From the NCBI GenBank assembly GCA_003218345.1, contig QHNF01000079.1:1-5046 (forward strand): a DNA stretch of 5,046 nt, in the 5' to 3' direction. The notes beneath the pieces are model-generated. The model saw only the letters and a list, made by a program, of their open reading frames with translations, was not told the origin of the DNA and did no database searches. The DNA comes from Verrucomicrobiota bacterium (GTDB lineage: Bacteria; Verrucomicrobiota; Verrucomicrobiia; Chthoniobacterales; UBA10450). The position numbers were made by a program, and so were the translations under genes. Below, in pieces: positions 1-5,046 of the stretch; the stretch's first letter is position 1, and each line of letters opens with the position of its first letter.

Positions 1-26
1 GCTCTAACCAATTGAGCTAAGGCTCC
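1..26 (-). tRNA. tRNA gene, 5' part only (truncated by window edge)
   Basis: Read on the minus strand from position 26, the sequence begins with a 7-nt acceptor strand GGAGCCT. It continues with T8-A9, a D-stem GCTC, a D-loop containing the conserved GG, and the matching D-stem half GAGC. This is the standard first third of a bacterial tRNA. The anticodon arm, T arm and 3' acceptor strand lie left of the window, so the amino acid identity cannot be read. It is divergent from the ARC ATPase gene and most likely an ordinary housekeeping tRNA. I see no duplicated tRNA end within the window that would suggest an integration site. Confidence 0.85.
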
Positions 27-38
27 TCGGGAAGACAA

Positions 39-67
39 AGTGTAGAGTCGGCCGTACTCAGCCGCAA
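39..67 (-). promoter_or_regulatory. Candidate sigma70-type promoter for the tRNA
   Basis: On the minus strand TTGCGG (positions 67-62) is followed after exactly 17 nt by TACACT (positions 44-39), which has the important TA...T of a -10 box. Transcription would start near position 32, only a few bases before the mature tRNA 5' end at 26. Placement and spacing are good, but the -35 box matches the consensus only in its TTG. This is a motif-based prediction. Confidence 0.4.
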
Positions 68-193
68 CTCGGCCCTGTTTTCGTCTCTTGCTCATGCTCG
101 TAATGTGAAAGAGCAGGAGCAAGCACAACGATTATGCCGCAACACCAGATCGACATCATGGTTGAACATTTTGTAGACGTACGGCATCGAACA

Positions 194-222
194 TTGCGTA
201 ATGTCCCCACCAAAGGTATAAT
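194..222 (+). promoter_or_regulatory. Strong candidate sigma70-type promoter for arc-dop
   Basis: TTGCGT (194-199) and a perfect TATAAT (217-222) are separated by 17 nt, the optimal spacer. The start site would be near 228-230, giving a leader of about 28 nt before the arc ATG at 257. The short leader has no good Shine-Dalgarno sequence: the closest is GGCGGA near 235-240, about 16 nt from the ATG. The AT-rich -10 box stands out from its GC-rich surroundings. It is the only convincing plus-strand promoter before the two Pup-pathway genes, so it probably drives both. No repressor operator is evident. Confidence 0.6.
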
Positions 223-256
223 GACACACGGTTCGGCGGATCGACCCAAACCATAA

Positions 257-1942
257 ATGAGCGACGAGCGCAGCGAGGGACTTCAGGGCGGGGAAGGGGA
301 CGCAGGTCCGGATAATCTTCTCGATTCATTTGATCGGGTGATTGGGTCATTGCCACCGGGCGATCCGATCCGGCGCGATCTGCTGGAGTTGCGTCCGCAA
401 ATTAACGATCAGCAAGAGACGATGGTCGAAGCGCGCCGCATGATCGAGAAACTCGAAGAAGTCATAAAGAAAGTGACTTCGCCTGCAAACCGGATCGGCA
501 CGTTTCTCGGCGCCACATCGAAAGATACCGCGCACATCGTTGTGGGAGGCGCGGATTATTATTGTAATGTCGATCCGCGCATTCCGCTTGCGAAATTGAA
601 AAAGGGGACGCGCGTCCTGGTGAACGAAGCGTTCGTCATCGTTGGCGATCTCGGGTTCGAAACGGCTGGCCCGATAACAAAAGTCACCGAAATACTGGGC
701 GACGATCGATTGCGCGTCGGCTCGGAGCACGGATTGCAATCCATGGTGCTCCAGCGTTCTGCCGATCTAGCGCACTCTACTTTGAAATCAGGTGACGAAG
801 TTCGCGTTGACTCGAATTACCGGATGGCGCTGGAAATGCTTTCGAGCACAAAATCGCACGAACATTATCTCGATAATGTGCCCGAGCTGCCGTGGGAAAA
901 GGTCGGCGGCCAAGAGACGGCGCTCCAGGCGATCAAAGATGCCATCGAGCTCCCGCTCTTACATGTTGATCTTTTCCAAAAATTTCAGCACGCCACGCCG
1001 AAAGGTTTTTTGCTTTACGGTCCACCGGGTTGCGGGAAGACACTGATTGGAAAGGCGACGGCTTTTAATTTGACCAAGCAGCTTCGGGAAAAAGCGGGAA
1101 CTGAGATGCAGGAATATTTCATGCACGTCAAAGGTCCCGAGATTCTGAACATGTGGGTGGGCGAATCGGAACGAATGGTGCGCGAAATTTTTGCCACGGC
1201 TCGTGAAAAACGGAGCGAAGGTTTCATGCCATTTCTGTTTATCGACGAGGCAGAATCGATTCTCGGCACCCGCCGCGCGTCCCGTCACTCGAACATTCTT
1301 TCTACGCTGGTCCCTATGTTTTGCTCGGAGATGGATGGGATCGATTCCCTTAACGACGTGGTAATTATTCTCGCTTCCAATCGCGCCGATCTGATCGATC
1401 CGGCAATTCTGCGACCGGGCCGGATCGATCGAAAGATCAAGGTCAATCGGCCGGACAAGGTTGGCGCGCGGGAGATTTACCGTATCTACCTGACGGACGC
1501 TCTTCCGTACGATGGTGTGCTTGCGAAAGAAGTCGATGGAATGGGCGCGTCGATCGAGCGTTTAATCGAGCGCTTTGTGGACTGGCAGTTTACCCGCCGC
1601 GACGAAAACAAATTTCTGGAGGTCACGCTGCGCAGCGGGCGCAAGGAGACGCTTTACCGCAGCGATCTCATCAGTGGCGCGATCATCGCCTCGATCGTAG
1701 AACGCGCGAAAGCGTTGGCGATTAAACGGGCTATTGCCACTCAACAGGACGAGGGAATTCGGGAAACGGATTTGCAGCTCGCGTTCAACGCCGAGTATGA
1801 AGAGAATGATATTTTCCCGACTACTGACATCACCGAAGACTGGCTGAAGCTGATCGATTACGATCCGGAAAACGTCGTCAAAATTTCGCCGGTAAAACCG
1901 GTTTCCGATGCGCGCTCGCGCGCGACGTTTGGCGTGATCTGA
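257..1942 (+). CDS. arc: ARC/Mpa proteasome-associated AAA+ ATPase (Pup pathway unfoldase)
   Basis: This cytoplasmic ring ATPase recognises Pup-tagged proteins through its N-terminal coiled coil, unfolds them with ATP and threads them through the central pore, classically into the 20S proteasome. The 561 residues show the full family order. A coiled coil lies at about 39-74, followed by two OB-fold segments at about 78-146 and 148-195. The AAA+ module has Walker A GPPGCGKT (255-262), pore loop NMWVGESER (298-306), Walker B FLFIDE (326-331), sensor-1 Asn375 and arginine fingers R386/R389 in RPGR. Residues ~432-480 resemble the beta-grasp insert of mycobacterial Mpa, including NKFLEVT and SGAII. 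Mtb Mpa is somewhat longer (about 609). The start is fixed because TAA (254-256) directly precedes the ATG in frame. Two oddities: the tail is FGVI rather than the GQYL docking tail, and the pore loop carries Trp where actinobacterial ARC has Tyr. Family assignment is secure; coupling to a 20S core is not. Confidence 0.95.
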   Translation: MSDERSEGLQGGEGDAGPDNLLDSFDRVIGSLPPGDPIRRDLLELRPQINDQQETMVEARRMIEKLEEVIKKVTSPANRIGTFLGATSKDTAHIVVGGADYYCNVDPRIPLAKLKKGTRVLVNEAFVIVGDLGFETAGPITKVTEILGDDRLRVGSEHGLQSMVLQRSADLAHSTLKSGDEVRVDSNYRMALEMLSSTKSHEHYLDNVPELPWEKVGGQETALQAIKDAIELPLLHVDLFQKFQHATPKGFLLYGPPGCGKTLIGKATAFNLTKQLREKAGTEMQEYFMHVKGPEILNMWVGESERMVREIFATAREKRSEGFMPFLFIDEAESILGTRRASRHSNILSTLVPMFCSEMDGIDSLNDVVIILASNRADLIDPAILRPGRIDRKIKVNRPDKVGAREIYRIYLTDALPYDGVLAKEVDGMGASIERLIERFVDWQFTRRDENKFLEVTLRSGRKETLYRSDLISGAIIASIVERAKALAIKRAIATQQDEGIRETDLQLAFNAEYEENDIFPTTDITEDWLKLIDYDPENVVKISPVKPVSDARSRATFGVI

Positions 1943-2026
1943 GCCACGAAGGAAAAATGGCCGCTGTGCCGCACCGATTAATTTGATCTCGGATTGTGCC
2001 TTGGCTGGGTAATCTCGGAAGATAGC

Positions 2027-2030
2027 AGGA
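2027..2030 (+). promoter_or_regulatory. Weak ribosome binding site for dop
   Basis: AGGA lies 4 nt before the ATG at 2035, a short spacing. It supports this start, which also gives the expected Dop N-terminus. The surrounding 92-bp arc-dop gap (1943-2034) shows no convincing promoter or terminator hairpin, consistent with co-transcription from the promoter upstream of arc. Confidence 0.4.
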
Positions 2031-2034
2031 TCTG

Positions 2035-3561
2035 ATGAAACGCGTCTTTGGGCTGGAGACGGAGTACGGCATCACGCTCGGCGGTGCGGATACTGTCGAT
2101 GTAGTGGCCGAATCGATCGAGCTCGTGCGGCGTTACACTGAGAACGGCGCGCTGATGAAATGGGATTATGAACTGGAAGATCCACACCTCGATGCGCGTG
2201 GGTTTCGCGCGCGCGAATTACTTCAGGACACCGACGAATCGGCTTACTATGAGATCGATAAACGTCGTCCACTCAGCTTCGAGGAAATAAAAAGCGATCT
2301 TGTCCTTTCAAACGGCGCCCGGTTTTACAACGATCACGCGCACCCGGAATATTCCACGCCGGAGTGTACAACTCTTCGGCAGATCGTCGCACAGGACAAA
2401 GCCGGTGAGCGCATTTTAGCGGAGTGCGCGCGGCGTCGAAATCAGAAGTTGCCGCCCGGATATGAAGTTCGTCTTTACAAAAACAACACCGACTTTGCCG
2501 GGCACAGCTACGGTTGTCACGACAATTACCTGATGCGTCGCCACGTCGCATGGGACCGGATCGTCGCCGGAATCCTGCCATTTCTCATTACTCGTCAGAT
2601 TTTCGCCGGCGCTGGCAAGATGGGCGTTGAAGCGGAGAGCGCGCAGAGCGAGCCTGGGATTTATCAAATCTCGCAACGCGCCGATTTCTTCAGTGTGGTG
2701 GTGAGCATTGATACGATGAATCGCCGCCCTTTGATCAACACGCGCGACGAGCCGCATGTGGACGCGAGCCGGTATCGCCGGTTTCACGTTATCTTGGGCG
2801 ATTCAAATATGAGCGAATGGGCCACGGCGATGAAAATTGGGACCACAGCGCTCATTCTTGATTTGATTGAACGCGGAGAAGCGCCCCAACTTGAGATCGC
2901 GCAACCCGTTGATGCAAACAAATCGATCAGCCGCGATCAAACTTATGATTGGATCATCGAACTAAAAGATGGCCGCAAGATCTCTGCAATCGAGGTGCAA
3001 CGGATCTATTTGCGCGCCGCCGCCAGTAGGCTGGACAACAGCGCGAGCGAAGATTGCCAATGGGTCTTGCGCGAATGGGAAAATGTCCTGAACGATCTCG
3101 AGCGCGACGTGATGTTAACGCGGGACCGCGTCGATTGGACGGCCAAGAAGTTTTTGCTGGACGCATTGCAGACAGAGGAAAAACTTTCCTGGAGCGACCC
3201 TTGGCTGCAATCCATCGATCTGGAATATCACAATCTCGATCTCGACCGCGGCTTATACTACGAACTGCTGCGCAAGAATTTGATGCGCCGCGTCACGAAC
3301 GAGGATGAAATCAAGACGTCTATATTCAGCCCGCCCGAGACTACCCGCGCGTTTTTCCGTGGCCGCGCCGTCGCGCGTTTCAACGACGAGATTTCCTCCA
3401 TTCAGTGGGACGAAATCGTTTTCACAAACGGAGCGCAATCATGTCGTGTCGCGCTGCCAGAAGCAGCGATGAATAAGCGCCTGGAGGTACTCAATCACGC
3501 CGCGCGCAACGGGAAGGATTTCAGCGAATTTATTCGCGCGATTAGTGAGATCAGCGATTAG
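2035..3561 (+). CDS. dop: Dop, Pup deamidase/depupylase
   Basis: Dop belongs to the carboxylate-amine ligase/glutamine synthetase-like fold shared with the Pup ligase PafA. It converts Pup-Gln to Pup-Glu where needed and cleaves the isopeptide bond to release Pup from substrates. The 508 residues closely match the length of Mtb Dop (about 505). Visible family motifs are ETEYGI with E8/E10 (metal-ATP site), KWDYELEDP...DARGF (42-57), NGARFYNDHAHPEYS (93-107) with the likely catalytic Asp100, LYKNNTD...SYGCHDNYL (147-166), NTRDEPHVDASRYRR (235-249), KIGTTALILDLIE (267-279), LSWSDP (384-389) and SPPETTRAFFRG (432-443). The segment at ~58-90 corresponds to the Dop-specific loop absent from PafA. 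DHAHPEYS also favours Dop over PafA (DVGSHPEY), although the first residues FGLETEYG look more PafA-like. It lies 92 bp after arc on the same strand. No pup gene follows it. Confidence 0.95.
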   Translation: MKRVFGLETEYGITLGGADTVDVVAESIELVRRYTENGALMKWDYELEDPHLDARGFRARELLQDTDESAYYEIDKRRPLSFEEIKSDLVLSNGARFYNDHAHPEYSTPECTTLRQIVAQDKAGERILAECARRRNQKLPPGYEVRLYKNNTDFAGHSYGCHDNYLMRRHVAWDRIVAGILPFLITRQIFAGAGKMGVEAESAQSEPGIYQISQRADFFSVVVSIDTMNRRPLINTRDEPHVDASRYRRFHVILGDSNMSEWATAMKIGTTALILDLIERGEAPQLEIAQPVDANKSISRDQTYDWIIELKDGRKISAIEVQRIYLRAAASRLDNSASEDCQWVLREWENVLNDLERDVMLTRDRVDWTAKKFLLDALQTEEKLSWSDPWLQSIDLEYHNLDLDRGLYYELLRKNLMRRVTNEDEIKTSIFSPPETTRAFFRGRAVARFNDEISSIQWDEIVFTNGAQSCRVALPEAAMNKRLEVLNHAARNGKDFSEFIRAISEISD

Positions 3562-3575
3562 CAGTAGCCCACGAA

Positions 3576-3593
3576 CCGTCCTTCGCCGGACGG
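3576..3593 (+). terminator. Short hairpin after dop, possible weak terminator
   Basis: CCGTCC (3576-3581) pairs perfectly with GGACGG (3588-3593) around the 6-nt loop TTCGCC, 14 nt after the dop stop codon. The stem is GC-rich, but no T-run follows on either strand, so it is not a canonical intrinsic terminator. It could slow polymerase, protect the mRNA 3' end or be part of a neighbouring repeat family. Confidence 0.3.
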
Positions 3594-3602
3594 CGGAGAT
3601 TC

Positions 3603-3751
3603 GGGTAGCGCACGCGTCTCGCGTGCTGGTTTCCGCGTCCCGCCGAAACAATCTTTCGTGAACGCTTCCAACTCCGGAATCCTGGCGCAGAGCTAGGAAA
3701 GTTCGCGTTGGCGAGACGCCCGCGCAGGTACGCAAGACGCGTGTGCTAGCC
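3603..3751. repeat. ~149-bp imperfect palindromic intergenic element
   Basis: The outer arms 3603-3623 and 3731-3751 are inverted copies matching at 18 of 21 positions. The inner arms 3635-3644 and 3710-3719 match at 9 of 10, and the inner and outer arms are separated by exactly 11 nt on both sides. A third, looser pairing (3657-3669 with 3696-3707) continues inward, leaving a central loop of about 26 nt. The left outer arm also forms its own hairpin, GCACGCG (3610-3616) with CGCGTGC (3620-3626). It fills most of the gap between convergent dop and guaA (3562-3800), which holds no ATG on the plus strand and no credible gene. The architecture fits a REP- or MITE-like non-coding repeat; no target-site duplication is evident. 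Confidence 0.7.
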
Positions 3752-3800
3752 AGACTAACTGCTGCGCAAACTAAGCACGTTCTGCAATTCGCAATCGGAT

Positions 3801-5046
3801 TCACTCCCACTCGATCGTGCTGGGCGGTTTGCTTGAGATATCGTAGCAGACGCGGTTGACGCCTTTGACTTCGTTGCTGATGCGGCTCGAAATACGCGCC
3901 AATAATTCGTAGGGAACACGGACCCAGTCGGCAGTCATGCCATCCTGACTTTCGACGATGCGAAGCACGACTGTGTTTTCGTAGGTCCGTTGATCGCCCA
4001 TCACGCCGACTGATTGCACGGGAAGCAAGACAGCAAACGATTGCCAGACCTTGTAATACCAATCAGCGGCTTCCATTTCACTTTGCACGATCGTGTCCGC
4101 TTCCCGGAGGATGGATAATCGCTCGGGCGTAACTTCGCCGAGAATTCGTACGGCGAGACCTGGTCCCGGAAAGGGCTGGCGATACACCATCTCCTTAGGC
4201 AAACCGAGCTGCAACCCTGCCTGTCGCACTTCGTCTTTGAACAATTGGCGCACAGGCTCGACGAGCTCGAAGTGCATTTTCTCTGGCAACCCACCAACGT
4301 TGTGATGGCTCTTGATCACGTGCGCGGGATTGCCCTCGATCGACACGCTCTCAATCACATCGGGGTAGAGAGTGCCTTGTGCGAGAAATTTGTAACCGCC
4401 ATATCCGCCATGGGACGGACTCGCTGCGGCGAGTTTGCGTTCGCCATTCCTCCGGTCTTCTTCCAGCAATTCCTCCGTCGCCCGTTGAAATACTTCGATA
4501 AATTCATTGCCGATTAGCTTTCGCTTGGTTTCGGGGTCGGTTACGCCTTTGAGCAGTGCGAGAAAACGTTCGCTCGCGTCCACGTATTTCAGACGCACAT
4601 GGAAGTTCTCGCCGAACACGCGCTGCACAATTTCTTCTTCACGCGCGCGCAAGAGTCCGTTGTTCACGAAAATGCAGGTGAGTTGATCGCCGATTGCTTT
4701 GTGCAGGAGCGCAGCTGTCACTGAAGAATCAACGCCGCCACTCAAACCGAGCACCACCTTCTGATCGCCGACCTGTTTCCTGACGCGCGCACAAGCTTCT
4801 TCAATGAAGGAACCCATGGTCCAATCCATCGCGCAGTGGCAGATATGATAGACAAAATTCTGCAGAATCTCCTTCCCACGGGGCGTGTGCGCGACTTCGG
4901 GATGAAATTGCAGGCCGTAGAGTTTTCGTTGTGGATCTTCTACCGCGGCGAAGTCGCAACCTTCGGTTGTCCCAATGACACGAAAACCTTTCGGCAACAC
5001 TGTGACTTCATCGCCATGGCTGTTCCAGACATCGACCTGGTGGCCT
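3801..5046 (-). CDS. guaA: GMP synthase (glutamine-hydrolysing), C-terminal ~414 residues, 5' end outside window
   Basis: GuaA aminates XMP to GMP using ATP and ammonia from glutamine, the last step of de novo guanine nucleotide synthesis. The visible part starts inside the glutamine amidotransferase domain at [14 protein letters not shown]. It contains the catalytic pair His/Glu in QFHPEVAHT (His codon 4902-4904, Glu codon 4896-4898); the nucleophilic Cys lies beyond the window. The ATP-pyrophosphatase P-loop SGGVDSS is at 4722-4742. Further motifs are [24 protein letters not shown] and [13 protein letters not shown], and the C-terminus KPPSTIEWE is that of the family's dimerisation domain. 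The reading frame stays open to the right edge, so the GTG at 4998-5000 is internal, not a start. A segment coded by about 4392-4460 (EEDRRNG...GGYGGY) is longer than in typical GuaA by roughly 20 residues. The gene converges on dop and is likely an unrelated housekeeping gene. Confidence 0.96.
   Translation of the reverse strand, partial: GHQVDVWNSHGDEVTVLPKGFRVIGTTEGCDFAAVEDPQRKLYGLQFHPEVAHTPRGKEILQNFVYHICHCAMDWTMGSFIEEACARVRKQVGDQKVVLGLSGGVDSSVTAALLHKAIGDQLTCIFVNNGLLRAREEEIVQRVFGENFHVRLKYVDASERFLALLKGVTDPETKRKLIGNEFIEVFQRATEELLEEDRRNGERKLAAASPSHGGYGGYKFLAQGTLYPDVIESVSIEGNPAHVIKSHHNVGGLPEKMHFELVEPVRQLFKDEVRQAGLQLGLPKEMVYRQPFPGPGLAVRILGEVTPERLSILREADTIVQSEMEAADWYYKVWQSFAVLLPVQSVGVMGDQRTYENTVVLRIVESQDGMTADWVRVPYELLARISSRISNEVKGVNRVCYDISSKPPSTIEWE
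4419..4434. repeat. Small perfect hairpin inside the extra segment of guaA
   Basis: ACTCGC (4419-4424) and GCGAGT (4429-4434) form a 6-bp perfect inverted repeat around the loop TGCG. It lies in the middle of the guaA segment that has no counterpart in typical GuaA proteins. The palindrome may be a remnant of an inserted element, or chance; a 6-bp stem alone is weak evidence. Confidence 0.35.

Noticed and set aside
58..249. 63-residue minus-strand frame in the tRNA-arc gap, considered as a Pup-like protein
   Set aside because: It is Cys-rich and basic, lacks the acidic composition and C-terminal GGE/GGQ of Pup, and runs through both predicted promoter regions.
1895..1904. Perfect palindrome AAACCGGTTT near the end of arc as an operator
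   Set aside because: A 10-bp palindrome inside coding sequence is expected by chance at this scale, and there is no partner site or promoter nearby.
1943..2034. Separate promoter or hidden small gene between arc and dop
   Set aside because: TTG-containing words are present but none is correctly spaced from a good -10 box, and the only ATG-started frame has about 8 codons.
3562..3800. pup/UBact gene directly downstream of dop
   Set aside because: There is no ATG on the plus strand in this stretch and no frame with a Pup-like C-terminus; the sequence is mostly explained by the palindrome.
3439..4062. 207-residue open frame on the minus strand spanning the dop end, the intergenic repeat and the guaA end
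   Set aside because: It overlaps two secure genes in other frames, has arginine/serine-rich composition typical of antisense translation of GC-rich DNA, and shows no recognisable domain.
4998..5000. GTG as the start codon of guaA
   Set aside because: The frame continues upstream to the window edge and encodes conserved amidotransferase sequence ([11 protein letters not shown]), so the true start lies outside the window.

Overview
The window carries two genes of a bacterial Pup (prokaryotic ubiquitin-like protein) proteasome pathway. They sit between a tRNA gene cut off at the left edge and a convergent, 5'-truncated guaA cut off at the right edge. There is no virus, transposase or CRISPR array. 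The DNA is moderately GC-rich, and recognisable Shine-Dalgarno sites are weak or absent. Dop and ARC are best known from Actinobacteria, but related sets are reported from Nitrospirae, Verrucomicrobia, Planctomycetes and a few other phyla. The gene arrangement, protein divergence, weak ribosome binding sites and a long palindromic intergenic repeat make me favour a non-actinobacterial, possibly soil verrucomicrobial (Chthoniobacterales-like) genome. That placement is inference and I could not test it by search.

Layout, left to right. Positions 1-26 hold the 5' end of a tRNA on the minus strand. Positions 27-256 are a divergent control region: one candidate promoter faces the tRNA, and a strong one (perfect TATAAT, 17-nt spacer) faces right. 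Positions 257-1942 (+) encode ARC/Mpa, the hexameric ring ATPase that unfolds pupylated proteins. After a 92-bp gap, 2035-3561 (+) encodes Dop, which deamidates Pup and removes it from substrates. Positions 3562-3800 separate convergent genes and contain a small hairpin and a ~150-bp imperfect palindrome. Positions 3801-5046 (-) encode the C-terminal ~414 residues of GMP synthase.

ARC and Dop probably form one transcription unit, with ARC unfolding Pup-tagged substrates and Dop recycling Pup. The partners they need (Pup, the ligase PafA and the 20S subunits PrcA/PrcB) are not in the window. The position just after dop, where pup usually lies, is occupied by the palindromic repeat and the end of guaA. 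ARC also ends in FGVI rather than the Tyr-containing GQYL tail used by actinobacterial ARC/Mpa to engage the 20S core. Together these raise the possibility of a rearranged or proteasome-independent version of the pathway. guaA appears unrelated to it and carries an apparent in-frame insertion of about 20 residues.
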